A DNA stretch of 64,000 nucleotides from NCBI GenBank assembly GCA_963749115.1, contig CAVVLP010000004.1:1-64000 (forward strand), written 5' to 3'. Origin of the DNA: SZUA-36 sp963749115. GTDB lineage: Bacteria; Pseudomonadota; Gammaproteobacteria; Xanthomonadales; SZUA-36. A program made the position numbers and the translations under genes. Positions 17,513-26,625 of this stretch are shown in pieces. The notes under the pieces were generated by a model. That model ran no database searches. It was not told where the DNA came from and worked only from the letters and a program-made list of their open reading frames with translations. Within the stretch, counting starts at the first letter, position 1. Each line of letters opens with the position of its first letter.

Positions 17513-18301
17513 TTGATAAACCGAATGGAAAAAATCAATGTGCTCGGAATACCTGTTACTCCAGGCGGAATAGGTGATGTACCCTGCTTACTGGCAGCAA
17601 AACCCGAGGGTGAAAGCCTTTTGATTTCATTCGTCAATCCGCAGGCATGTGCGCTGGCCAGACAACATGGCGACTACATCCGCTTCCTTGAAATGTTTGA
17701 TTTCATAGCATGTGATGGCATCGGCATGGTCAAAGCAGCCAGGGCCGTTGGCCTCAAGTCTATTCAACGGGAATCTTTTGACTATACATCGTTGGCCGGA
17801 ACCGTATTTCAGTGGGCGGCACAGAGTAAGCAGCAACTTGGTTTGGTTGGCGGTAAACCCGGTGTGGCAGATCAAGCCGCCACAGTGCTCAGGAAAAAGT
17901 ACCCGGACCTGGAAATAGTCGCTTGCTACTCTGGATTTGGAGAAGACCTCATTGAAGCGCGTCAGTTCTTTGTCAAAAACCAGACAAGCCTTGTAATCTG
18001 CGGCATGGGTGCACCGTTGCAAGAGAAGTTCCTGCTACAGATTGTCGCGGAGAGTTGGCATGGTATTGGCTTCACCTGCGGTGGTTTTCTAGACCAGCTT
18101 ACCGCCGGAGAAGACTATTACCCTGCGTGGGTTGATCGTTTTAATATCAGGTTTCTTTACCGTCTGGCCAGAGAGCCTCGCAGGTTGTGGCGGCGTTACC
18201 TGGTGGATTACCAGGTTTTCGTCAGGCGCTACGCACGACTACAATGGAACTTGTTTAAGTCAAAGCTTGGAATGGGTCAGACGCTCGATCAAAACGAATG
18301 A
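17513..18301 (+). CDS. WecG/TagA/CpsF family glycosyltransferase
   Basis: Family GT26 enzymes add a second sugar (ManNAc, ManNAcA or glucose in known cases) to a polyprenyl-PP-linked first sugar. Family marks are present: INVLGIPVTP, FIACDGIGMVKAARAVG, LGLVGGKPGVADQAA, CGMGAPLQEKFL and FTCGGFLDQLTAGE. The C-terminus is basic and amphipathic (LYRLAREPRRLWRRYLVDY), the usual membrane-targeting tail. The start is TTG 17513 because GGAGG lies 6 bases before it; ATG 17525 is the alternative. ATGA overlap with the next gene, the initiating phosphotransferase, suggests the two enzymes make the first two sugars of the repeat. Confidence 0.9.
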   Translation: MINRMEKINVLGIPVTPGGIGDVPCLLAAKPEGESLLISFVNPQACALARQHGDYIRFLEMFDFIACDGIGMVKAARAVGLKSIQRESFDYTSLAGTVFQWAAQSKQQLGLVGGKPGVADQAATVLRKKYPDLEIVACYSGFGEDLIEARQFFVKNQTSLVICGMGAPLQEKFLLQIVAESWHGIGFTCGGFLDQLTAGEDYYPAWVDRFNIRFLYRLAREPRRLWRRYLVDYQVFVRRYARLQWNLFKSKLGMGQTLDQNE

Positions 18302-19632
18302 GGAACCTTCAAACACAATTCGTAATCTTCCTGGCTTTTTTGCTGGCCTTCTTTATTCGCTTCGGTTCACTTCAATTGAGCACCATTTACGTGATCGCCT
18401 TGCTGATTGGTTTGCTGACAACGGCTGTCATTCTGCCGGCGACCGGTGCTTTCCGGCATGAATTTCGCTGGGATTTTCTTCGAAAAACACGACGTTTGAT
18501 CGCAGGTTGGGCCTTGGCAGTGACAGCACTAGTAACCATGGCAGCCATGTTCAAAGTCACTTCAGATTATTCCAGAATCTGGTTCGCTTACTGGGTCTTG
18601 TTAGGAAGCGTGGGGCTGTTTTGTAGCCAGCTGATCGAACACGCTTGGCAGGTACACCGGAGAAAATATTCAAAAGCAACCAGACGTATTGTCCTGGTAG
18701 GTGGTGGCAGCAATGGTCAACGAGTCGAACAGCGCATTTCGTCCGATCCGAATGGTGAACTACAGTTAGTGGCAAGATTTGGTGACGATTGGTCAGGAGA
18801 AAAGGTCTACCCGGTTGATAAGTTAGCTGAATTCGTAGCCAGTGAACACATTAACGAAGTCTGGCTTGCAGTTCCTTGGGATGATCGGCACTTACTGGAA
18901 TCTGCATTGCAAGTGCTGAATGAATCGGTAGTCGATGTCAATGTTATTCCCGACTTGTACGAGTACCGTTTGCTGAACCAGGGCATCGTGGAATGGGGTG
19001 GATTACCGGTCATCAACCTTAGCGGCACCCCGATGACCGGCACGGAACTGCGTCTAAAAGCTTTATTCGACCGCGTGGGTTCATTTGTTTTTCTACTGCT
19101 GGTATCCCCCATATTCCTGATCCTGGCTGTTCTAATCAAACTATCCAGTCCGGGTCCTGTGCTATTCCACCAGAAACGCCATGGCGTGGGCGGGGATGCA
19201 ATAGATATCCTCAAATTCCGCACCATGAAGCTCCATACCGAACCGGAAGGCGAGGTCATCCAGGCTTCCCGCGATGATGACCGGATTACAAAAGTTGGTC
19301 AGTTTTTGCGCCGGAGCAGCTTGGATGAACTACCCCAATTGATCAACGTATTGCGTGGTGAAATGTCCCTGGTTGGACCACGTCCGCATGCCGTCGAACA
19401 CAATGATTCATTCAAATCCCGTATCCCCAAATACATGCTCCGTCACAAGGTTAAACCCGGTATCACCGGGTGGGCGCAAGTCAACGGTTATCGGGGCATT
19501 ACGGACACCGAGGAAAAAATGACGCTCAGGATTGAGCACGATCTCTGGTACATCCAGAACTGGTCGTTGTGGCTGGATATCAAGATACTGCTGCAGACAC
19601 CGTTGGCGATGATTCACAGAAACGCGTTTTGA
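18298..19632 (+). CDS. Polyprenyl glycosylphosphotransferase (WbaP/WcaJ type)
   Basis: Starts glycan assembly by moving a sugar-1-phosphate onto undecaprenyl phosphate. The order seen is four or five N-terminal membrane helices (about 5–115), a Rossmann-like domain with RIVLVGGGSNGQRVEQRI (about 132), a re-entrant helix (GSFVFLLLVSPIFLILAVLI) and the PglC-like catalytic domain. The latter holds the SSLDELPQLINVLRGEMSLV segment with the catalytic Asp-Glu pair, followed by GPRPHA. At 444 aa it has the length of the full WbaP/WcaJ class. Last gene of the block; it converges on lpxC. Confidence 0.93.
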   Translation: MRNLQTQFVIFLAFLLAFFIRFGSLQLSTIYVIALLIGLLTTAVILPATGAFRHEFRWDFLRKTRRLIAGWALAVTALVTMAAMFKVTSDYSRIWFAYWVLLGSVGLFCSQLIEHAWQVHRRKYSKATRRIVLVGGGSNGQRVEQRISSDPNGELQLVARFGDDWSGEKVYPVDKLAEFVASEHINEVWLAVPWDDRHLLESALQVLNESVVDVNVIPDLYEYRLLNQGIVEWGGLPVINLSGTPMTGTELRLKALFDRVGSFVFLLLVSPIFLILAVLIKLSSPGPVLFHQKRHGVGGDAIDILKFRTMKLHTEPEGEVIQASRDDDRITKVGQFLRRSSLDELPQLINVLRGEMSLVGPRPHAVEHNDSFKSRIPKYMLRHKVKPGITGWAQVNGYRGITDTEEKMTLRIEHDLWYIQNWSLWLDIKILLQTPLAMIHRNAF

Positions 19633-19683
19633 TTCTGACGCGATATCTTTGTAAATTTTTTGGATTTAATAATGTGGGTCGGC

Positions 19684-19708
19684 GGGTAATAAGTTACCCA
19701 CCCTACGG
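19684..19708. terminator. Hairpin between convergent glycosylphosphotransferase and lpxC genes
   Basis: GGGTAA (19684–19689) pairs with TTACCC (19694–19699) around a TAAG loop, between two convergent genes. There is no clear T run on either strand, so this is only terminator-like. The flanking GTTACCCACCCTACGG recurs with one change at 37189–37204. Confidence 0.35.
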
Positions 19709-19727
19709 GGCTGAATGGATAGCTCTT

Positions 19728-20639
19728 TTACAAAGCCTGCGCAGGATGCAGATAAGAAATCGGCGCACCCTCTTCCGCACCAAAAGTAACCTCTTCCCAG
19801 GAATCCGGTTGCCTCAGCAACTGCCTCAACAACTGGTTATTTAACTCGTGCCCGGACTTGTACCCCGAATAGGCACCGATAAGGCTGTGACCGAGCAGGT
19901 AAAGGTCGCCAATAGCATCCAGCACCTTGTGTTTAACGAACTCGTCTTCGTAACGCAGACCATCTTCATTAAGCACGCGGTAATCATCCAGAACAATGGC
20001 GTTATCCATGCTGCCACCGAGAACCAGCTTTCTGTCACGCAACATTTCAAGATCACGCATAAAACCAAAGGTACGGGCACGTGATACTTCTTTCAGGTAG
20101 GAGGTGGTGGAAAAATCCACCGAGGCAAAGCTGGTGTGAGATTTGAAAACCGGATGGTTGAATTCAATCTTGAACGAAACACGGAAACCCTCAAAAGGCT
20201 CGAGTTTCGCCCACTTATCCTCAAATCGATATTCTATCGGCTCAAGGACGCGAATAAACCGTTTTGCGGCTGTTTGCTCTTCGATACCGGCTGATTGGAT
20301 CAGAAAGACAAAAGGTCCGGCACTGCCGTCCATTATGGGCACTTCAGAGGCGCTCAGGTCGACGTAAGCGTTATCAATACCCATACCCGCCAGTGCGGAT
20401 AACAAATGCTCTACCGTGGCCACACGCACGTCACCGACAATCAGGGTGGACGACATACTGGTATCACCTACATTGGTCGCGAAGGCATTGATTTCAGCCA
20501 CCGGGTCAAGATCAACACGACGGAAGATGATACCCGTATTCACGGCTGCAGGCCGGAGCGTCATAAACACTTTTTCACCGGTATGCAAACCAACACCGGT
20601 GGCGCGAATGACATTTTTGAGGGTTCTTTGTCTGATCAT
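19728..20639 (-). CDS. lpxC: UDP-3-O-acyl-N-acetylglucosamine deacetylase LpxC
   Basis: Zinc deacetylase that performs the committed step of lipid A synthesis in the cytosol. MIRQRTLKNVIRATGVGLH is the family N-terminus and fixes the start at 20639; an in-frame ATG 17 codons earlier is not conserved. The metal site is visible as VATVEHLLSALAGMGIDN (first His) and KHKVLDAIGDLYLLG (second His and Asp), followed by GYKSGHELNNQLLR with the catalytic His. The 303-aa length is standard. It follows ftsZ as in most gammaproteobacteria, separated here by a 300-bp structured leader. Confidence 0.98.
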   Translation of the reverse strand: MIRQRTLKNVIRATGVGLHTGEKVFMTLRPAAVNTGIIFRRVDLDPVAEINAFATNVGDTSMSSTLIVGDVRVATVEHLLSALAGMGIDNAYVDLSASEVPIMDGSAGPFVFLIQSAGIEEQTAAKRFIRVLEPIEYRFEDKWAKLEPFEGFRVSFKIEFNHPVFKSHTSFASVDFSTTSYLKEVSRARTFGFMRDLEMLRDRKLVLGGSMDNAIVLDDYRVLNEDGLRYEDEFVKHKVLDAIGDLYLLGHSLIGAYSGYKSGHELNNQLLRQLLRQPDSWEEVTFGAEEGAPISYLHPAQAL

Positions 20640-20725
20640 TTTTGTAGGGGCCCAAGGCCGTTTATACCGCGAAATATTATCATATGCCACTTTACCAAAA
20701 AAGAATTTATTGGGTTTTTAGCAAC

Positions 20726-20751
20726 AAAATGTTGCGAATTAACAACATTTT
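20726..20751 (-). promoter_or_regulatory. 9-bp inverted repeat upstream of lpxC
   Basis: AAAATGTTG (20726–20734) and CAACATTTT (20743–20751) are perfect reverse complements around an 8-base loop. It lies about 90 bases before the lpxC start. It might be an operator or a weak attenuator; no T run follows in the direction of lpxC. Confidence 0.4.
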
Positions 20752-20796
20752 AACAAACCCCATGTTCTATGATTTTGCAACGCTGGACATAAAGCG

Positions 20797-20869
20797 CCCG
20801 GCAGCCTCGAGATTACCGGACCAACGTCCGGGAATTTACGGCGAGCAAACCCCTCCTGGGGCTGCCGGG
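20797..20869 (-). ncRNA. Putative structured RNA element between ftsZ and lpxC
   Basis: The outer stem is perfect: CCCGGCAGCC (20797–20806) with GGCTGCCGGG (20860–20869). Inside are two further hairpins: CCGGAC-CAAC-GTCCGG (20816–20831), and CCCC-TCCT-GGGG (20850–20861) whose last two bases compete with the outer stem. The fold would be present in either transcript direction. It resembles a three-way junction or a two-state switch in the lpxC 5' leader, but I match it to no known RNA family. Confidence 0.45.
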
Positions 20870-20939
20870 TCGGAGTCAGCAGGCCTGGAGCCTGTCTGAT
20901 TTGAGCGGTCATAGCGAGGAAAAACCGATCATGTTAAAT

Positions 20940-22124
20940 CTAGTCGGCCTGGTTCCTCAAAAATGCTGGGATGTCCAGGTAATCAATACTCGCATCCGGT
21001 GCAAACATATCGGTAGTCTCAGCATTTTCATTGAAGTGCCCGGCCGTTGAAAAGTCGCTCTGGTGCCCTGCCTGGCCAAATTGATCAGGTTCCGGTTGAC
21101 CTGTGGTTCCATTCCTGACCACGTGAATGGTTGTTTCAACCTTCTGAACCGGTTTGCGCTTCCTCTGGCTATTGTGCAAACCGGTAGCCACGACGGTTAC
21201 ACGTAATTCATCACCTATTTCAGGATCGATCACGGTGCCGATTACCACGGTGGCATCATCTGAAGCCAGGTCGGCCACTGCAGAGCCAATTTCCTCAAAT
21301 TCCCTCATTGTCAGGTTCATACCCGCAGTAATATTAACCAGCACGCCGCAGGCGCCCTGCAGGTTCACTTCCTCAAGCAATGGACTGCCAATGGCGGCCT
21401 GAACTGCCATGATCGCGCGATCTTCGCCCCTTGCCTGACCGGCACCCATAACGGCCATGCCCATTTCCGACATGACGGTCCGTACATCTGCGAAATCCAC
21501 ATTAATGAGACCCTGACGGGTAATCAACTCGGCAATACCCTGTACCGCACCCTGCAGAACATCATTGGCTGCCTTGAATGCATTCAATAGCAACGCGTCT
21601 TCACCCATAACCTCGGGTAACTTGGAGTTCGGAATGATGATGAGCGAATCCACGTGTTTGGCGAGTTCTTCGATACCCTGCTCGGCAATCGCCATGCGTC
21701 GTTTCGCTTCAAAATGAAAGGGCTTGGTAACCACGGCAACGGTCAATATACCCAGTTCTTTGGCCGCCTGCGCGATAACAGGCGCTGCGCCGGTTCCAGT
21801 TCCGCCACCCATTCCAGCCGTGATAAACACCATGTCTGCACCGGCTATCATATCGATAATCCGGTCACGGTCTTCCAGCGCGGCCTGACGGCCAACTTCA
21901 GGATTTGCACCTGCACCCAGACCCTTTGTCACACTTGAACCTATTTGTAACAAGGTTCGTCCCTTGAACTGCCTTAATGCCTGCGAATCGGTATTGGCGG
22001 CTATGAACTCCACGCCGTCGATACCTGCATCTATCATCTGTGATACGGCGTTACCACCGCCTCCACCTACACCAATGACTTTTATTTCCGCACTGGGTGT
22101 GTAATTTTCCACCAATTCAAACAT
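20940..22124 (-). CDS. ftsZ: Cell division protein FtsZ
   Basis: Tubulin-like GTPase that forms the Z ring at midcell. GVGGGGGNAVSQM lies near residue 19. The tubulin signature GGGTGTGAAPVIAQAA lies near 105 and the synergy-loop region with NVDFADVRTVMSEMG near 207. A variable Gln/Asn-rich linker follows, and the C-terminal peptide DYLDIPAFLRNQAD is the docking site for FtsA and ZipA. 394 aa, intact. An AGGAGA ribosome site precedes the ATG. It follows ftsA after a 148-bp gap, which likely carries an extra ftsZ promoter as in other species. Confidence 0.99.
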   Translation of the reverse strand: MFELVENYTPSAEIKVIGVGGGGGNAVSQMIDAGIDGVEFIAANTDSQALRQFKGRTLLQIGSSVTKGLGAGANPEVGRQAALEDRDRIIDMIAGADMVFITAGMGGGTGTGAAPVIAQAAKELGILTVAVVTKPFHFEAKRRMAIAEQGIEELAKHVDSLIIIPNSKLPEVMGEDALLLNAFKAANDVLQGAVQGIAELITRQGLINVDFADVRTVMSEMGMAVMGAGQARGEDRAIMAVQAAIGSPLLEEVNLQGACGVLVNITAGMNLTMREFEEIGSAVADLASDDATVVIGTVIDPEIGDELRVTVVATGLHNSQRKRKPVQKVETTIHVVRNGTTGQPEPDQFGQAGHQSDFSTAGHFNENAETTDMFAPDASIDYLDIPAFLRNQAD

Positions 22125-22272
22125 CTTTATATCTCCTCTCGCTCGCCGTAAAAATATCCGCTAAATCCCGATTGATCACCTTGAGGCGATTCTGTTCTTT
22201 CACATGTACTCAGGACTCACGAATTCCTTTTTTAAATAAACCACCCGGGTCGGGTTCAAACCCCTTCCCTTC

Positions 22273-23502
22273 TCAAAATTCACCTCGAAACCAACTCTGG
22301 ATTCTCGAAACCAGAGTGTCACCACTCGCGGACATTGTTGTCTTGCGACTGCTGTCCGCCTGGCTGCCATAAAGCAGCAATCCAACACCGGTTGCATGCA
22401 CCGGATTTGAAACCACGTCTGACAGACCGGTTACGTATTGCGGTGTAGCCAGTCTGACCGGCATATGGAAAATCTCTTCCGCCAGGTCCACCGCACCTTC
22501 CATTTTTGCAGCACCGCCGGTCAGCACCATGCCTGATGCCACCACATTTTCAAAACCACTGCGTCGTAATTCACTCAGGATCAGGGAATACAACTCCCGG
22601 TAACGCGCTTCGACCACCTGTGCCAAAGTCTGCCGTGCAAGCTGGCGGGATGTGCGGTCGCCGACGCTGGGTACACGGATGCTTTCATCACTACCGGCGA
22701 GTTGCTCCAGTGCGCAGGCATACTTGATCTTGATGTCTTCGGCGTGTTGTGTGGGGGTGCGCAGGGCAACTGCAATGTCATTGGTCACCTGGTCACCTGC
22801 AATCGGAATACAGGCTGTGTGCCGGATGGCGCCATCGTTGAACACTGCGATGTCGGTTGTACCGGCACCTATGTCCACCAGGCACACGCCAAGCGCCTTC
22901 TCGTCCTCGCTCAAAGCGGCATAACTGGCAGCCAGCGGCTGCATGATCAGTTCGTCTACCGTGAGGCCACAGCGTGCTACACACTTGCCGAGATTTTGCG
23001 TGGCGCTTAAAGCGGCTGTAACTACATGTACATGTGCTTCCAACCGGACACCGGCCATACCGATGGGCTGACGGATACCGTCCTGGTTGTCGAGTACATA
23101 CTCCTGTGGCAACACGTGCAGGATCTTCTGATCCGCGGCCACCGGTACCGCGCGGGCAGCTTCAAGAACACGCTCGACATCTCCCTCGGAGACTTCCCTG
23201 TCCTTGATTGCTACCGTGCCGTCTGAATTCATACTGCGGATATGGTTGCCGGAAATACCCGCAAATACGGAGTGAATCTCACAGCCTGCCATCAGCTCCG
23301 CCTCCTCCACCGCGCGTTGAATCGACTGCTCGGTCGAAGTCATGTCTACGACCACGCCGCGTCTGAGGCCTCTTGAAGGGTGGGATCCCAATCCGATGAC
23401 TTCCACCGACCCGTCAGTTTGCAGTTCACCAACGATGGCGACGATCTTGGATGTTCCGATATCCAGTCCAACGACCAGTGATTTTTCAGCTTTTTTTGCC
23501 AT
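22273..23502 (-). CDS. ftsA: Cell division protein FtsA
   Basis: Actin-like ATPase that tethers FtsZ to the membrane and recruits later divisome proteins. SLVVGLDIGTSKIVAIVGEL gives the phosphate-1 loop; CLVDIGAGTTDIAVF (about 205) is phosphate-2; GMVLTGGAAKMEGAVDLAEE is the adenosine motif. The last residues SRIQSWFRGEF form the expected amphipathic membrane-targeting helix. The start is MAKKAEKS (23502); an ATG four codons upstream is possible. It overlaps the end of ftsQ by 17 bases. Confidence 0.98.
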   Translation of the reverse strand: MAKKAEKSLVVGLDIGTSKIVAIVGELQTDGSVEVIGLGSHPSRGLRRGVVVDMTSTEQSIQRAVEEAELMAGCEIHSVFAGISGNHIRSMNSDGTVAIKDREVSEGDVERVLEAARAVPVAADQKILHVLPQEYVLDNQDGIRQPIGMAGVRLEAHVHVVTAALSATQNLGKCVARCGLTVDELIMQPLAASYAALSEDEKALGVCLVDIGAGTTDIAVFNDGAIRHTACIPIAGDQVTNDIAVALRTPTQHAEDIKIKYACALEQLAGSDESIRVPSVGDRTSRQLARQTLAQVVEARYRELYSLILSELRRSGFENVVASGMVLTGGAAKMEGAVDLAEEIFHMPVRLATPQYVTGLSDVVSNPVHATGVGLLLYGSQADSSRKTTMSASGDTLVSRIQSWFRGEF

Positions 23503-24260
23503 ATGCCTCTGCAATAACGTCTATGTTTTGTGGCCATAACACGGCGAACCCGTTGGTATACCTGAGATCTACGCTGACCGGCGGCGTCGCCTGCCCCTGC
23601 ATGAGTCCCGCCCACGTGGATACCAGCATATCCAGGTTTTTAAATATATCGCCCTTGCCAAGTTTAACCTCGGTGCCGCCACTCAAACGGGCCGACCAGG
23701 ACCCCCGCGGATCCAGCGTAAGACGCTCAACCTGTTGTCCAATCGCTTCCAGTTTGTCGTCGAATTTCTTCCAGTTCTCAAACACGAGTTCCATTTGCCC
23801 CTGCGGGCTTTCAAGCCATGGCAGACCCTGGATTTCATTGGCCGAAGGCACGGTGAACGGCTGCCCGTGGGCATCCAGCAGGTAGTCGTCAACCCAGTGG
23901 ACGACGGGTGTGTGCTCATGAATCGTGACCTGTACCGTATCCGGCCAGGTTTTCTGGACACTCACACTGGCGACCCATGGCATGGCGCTGGCTATCTCAC
24001 GCATCACCTTGGTGTCTACCGTGAAAAAGCTGCCATTTACCAATGGTGCAAGACTGGCCCGCACCTGTTCTGCGCTGACCCGTTCAAATGGCCCATCGAC
24101 TTCAAGCCAGCGAATCGGCCAGCGTTCCTGCGCAATCGTACCGTTGTAAACCCAGACCACACCTGCCAGTTGCCAAAACAAACAGCAACAGCGTAATGAC
24201 GCCACCAGCGCTGAATCCCCAGTTCCCATGCCGCATCGCTTGTTTTCTGGTGGTACTCAC
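23486..24260 (-). CDS. ftsQ: Cell division protein FtsQ, one frameshift
   Basis: Bitopic divisome protein linking FtsB/FtsL to FtsA. It starts at GTG 24260, overlapping the ddlB stop as GTGA. The first part reads STTRKQAMRHGNWGFSAGG and a membrane helix. The frame then breaks near 24180 in GTTTGTTTTGG and resumes as WQLAGVVWVYNGTIAQERW. The POTRA domain follows (RWLEVDGPFERVSAEQVRAS to VQVTIHEHTPVVHW), then the beta domain to KLGKGDIFKNLDMLV. The joined length is about 257 aa. The break lies at T runs and is most likely a base-call indel. Confidence 0.93.
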
Positions 24261-25198
24261 AAACTACTCTCCAGAATTCTCCAAACCAGCTCATCAAAAC
24301 CGATGCCAATTTGCGCGGCCGCCTGCGGCACCAGGCTGTGGTTGGTCATACCGGGTGTCGTGTTGACTTCGAGGAACCAGGCCTTGCCTGCATCATCGAT
24401 AATAAAATCAACCCGGCCCCAACCCGAACACTCCAACGCGCGAAATGCCTCAAGCGATAATTCCTGCATTGTTTTCTCTATCTCTTGCGGCAAACCGCAG
24501 GGACAAAAATAACGGGTATCGTCAGACTCATATTTGGCCTTGTAGTCGTAAAAAGTACGTGGTGTTTCGATGTGAATCAGGGGCAGGACCAGGTCCCCGA
24601 TGATGCCGGCAAAATATTCATTACCTGTCACTGCAGGCTCAACAATCACGTTTTCATCGTAGTCACGCGCCAGGTTGATTGCATCCGGCAGGTCATCGGC
24701 GTGTTCGACTTTTGAGATCCCGATACTGGAACCCAGACCGGCAGGTTTTACAAATAGCGGGAACCCCCACTCTTCCAGCAATTGATCCGTCAAGCCCTCG
24801 CCCTTCCTTAGAAGAGAAAATGGCGGCGTATTGATACCCTGGCTCTGCCAGATCCACTTGGACCTGACTTTATCCATGCTAATGGCCGAGCCGAGCAGGC
24901 CCGTCCCGGTCACCGGCACATCCATCAATTGCAGAGCGCCCTGTATCGCACCATCTTCACCACCCGGGCCATGCATTAAATTGAAAACACGGTCGATACG
25001 ACCGGCATTGATGGCCTCAAACAAGGCCGCGCTGCCGTCAAACATTTCGGTCTTGATGCGGTTGCGTTTCAGGGCCGCAAATACCGCTCGCCCGCCATTA
25101 AGGGAGACTTCCCGTTCGGCACTGTCACCACCCACCAGCAAGCCCACATTGCCGAAGATGGCGGAGTCGTTGGTTTTCATGGCAGGTATCGGGTTCAT
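24257..25198 (-). CDS. ddlB: D-alanine–D-alanine ligase B
   Basis: ATP-grasp ligase that makes the D-Ala-D-Ala dipeptide used by MurF. VGLLVGGDSAEREVSLNGG marks the N-terminus. GLGSSIGISKVEHADDLP is the omega-loop/ATP-grasp region, and GWGRVDFIIDDAGKAWFLEV followed by NTTPGMTNHSLVPQAA supplies metal and D-Ala contacts. 313 aa, intact, between murC and ftsQ as usual. The first ATG (25198) overlaps the murC stop as ATGA; Met7 is an alternative. Confidence 0.97.
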   Translation of the reverse strand: MNPIPAMKTNDSAIFGNVGLLVGGDSAEREVSLNGGRAVFAALKRNRIKTEMFDGSAALFEAINAGRIDRVFNLMHGPGGEDGAIQGALQLMDVPVTGTGLLGSAISMDKVRSKWIWQSQGINTPPFSLLRKGEGLTDQLLEEWGFPLFVKPAGLGSSIGISKVEHADDLPDAINLARDYDENVIVEPAVTGNEYFAGIIGDLVLPLIHIETPRTFYDYKAKYESDDTRYFCPCGLPQEIEKTMQELSLEAFRALECSGWGRVDFIIDDAGKAWFLEVNTTPGMTNHSLVPQAAAQIGIGFDELVWRILESSL

Positions 25199-26599
25199 GC
25201 CGCTGCCCTCGATATGAAACCTGAATCGCGTAGTTCCTGCGCCACCTGTTCTATGCTTCCTGCACCCATCAGCAATACCAGGTCCCCGTCCTGCAACAGG
25301 GCCGGCAGGGACGAGGTCAATTCTGCGACGTCATGCATCAACACCGGGTCGACTTTGCCGCGCACACGAATCGATTTGCACAGCGCTGCACTGTCTATTC
25401 CTTCAATGCAGGCTTCTCCCGCAGAATAGATATCGGTTAATACAACGATATCTGCCTCAGACAGTACCCGGCTGAACTCATCAAACAAGCTGGCAGTACG
25501 TGTGTAACGATGCGGCTGAAAAACGGCCACGATGCGTTTCTCGGGCCAGCCTTGCCGGGCGGCGGCTATGGTTGCTTCAAGTTCGGAGGGATGGTGACCG
25601 TAGTCCTCGATCACGAGCGCACTGCCACTGCCAAATGGCAATTCCCCGATTTCGGCAAAGCGACGGCCAACACCCTTAAATTCGCGCAGACAATCCACCA
25701 CCGTGTCTGATTTCAATACCAATTTCCCATGCCACGGCTATTGCGCCCAGCGCGTTGCGGACATTGTGTATTCCTGGCAGGTTGATATTTACATCAATGG
25801 GCTCCGAGGGTTGCGGTAGATGCACTGTGAAGGACATGTTCCGCCCGTTCTGACGAATATCGGTAGCGCGTATATCAGCAGACTCTGAAAGACCAAAGGT
25901 CACCACGGCACGACTCAATTGTGGGATCAGCGCTTTAACCTCCGGATCATCAATACACAGTATGGCAGCACCATAAAAAGGCAAATGATGAAGAAACTCC
26001 ACGAAAGCCTTTTTCAGGTTCTCAAAACTGTTCTCATAGGTTTCCAGGTGATCGCGGTCTATATTTGTGACCAGCGCAATAATCGGCTGCAACAGTAAAA
26101 ATGAACCGTCACTTTCATCCGCCTCAGCCAACAGGTATTCACCCTGCCCCAGTCTCGCATTGCTACCCCAGGAATTAACCACGCCACCAATGACAAAGGT
26201 CGGATCCAGACCCGCCTCGGCCAGTAAACTGGCGGTCAGACTGGTTGTGGTCGTTTTGCCATGGGTACCGGCAACCGCGATCCCACGTTTAAAGCGCATC
26301 AGTTCTGCCAGCATCTGGGCTCTTGGCACAACAGGAATTCTTAACTCCCTGGCCTGCCGACCTCCGGGTTGCTTTCAGGTACTGCCGTGGATACGACCAG
26401 AACATCCACACCATCAATGTTCGCGGCATCATGACCAATAAATACCCTGACACCGAGTTTCCTGAGTCGTCCGGTTGCCCTGTGACTCCTGCAGATCGGA
26501 GCCGCTGACATCAAACCCCTGGTTGACAAGAACCTCGGCTATACCATTCATACCGGTACCGCCAATACCCACAAAATGCACCCGCTTAATACGTCGCAT
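25195..26599 (-). CDS. murC: UDP-N-acetylmuramate–L-alanine ligase MurC, three frameshifts
   Basis: Adds L-Ala to UDP-MurNAc in the cytosol. It is read in four pieces: MRRIKRVHFVGIGGTGMNG to DVSGSDLQES, then ATGRLRKLGVRVFIGHDAAN to VPESNPEV, then ARELRIPVVPRAQM with the ATP loop GIAVAGTHGKTTTTSLTASL, on through DRDHLETYENSF to VAWEIGI, and finally SDTVVDCLREFKGVGRRF with EDYGHHPSELEATI. The switches are near 26484, 26360 and 25712. All motifs survive when joined, so sequence indels are far likelier than loss. A GTG at 26641 overlapping the murG end is an alternative start. Confidence 0.93.
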
Positions 26600-26625
26600 T
26601 GGTCGCAGGTGTCCACTAAACTTAA

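Larger units (their letters stand above)
20640..20939 (-). other. Structured ftsZ–lpxC intergenic leader
   Basis: A gene-free 300-bp spacer transcribed toward lpxC. It contains a three-way-junction-like fold at 20797–20869 and an AAAATGTTG/CAACATTTT hairpin at 20726–20751 (separate entries). An AT-rich segment on the minus strand (CATATGATAATATT, about 20675–20690) could supply a -10 element for an lpxC promoter, but no good -35 box is seen. Confidence 0.5.
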
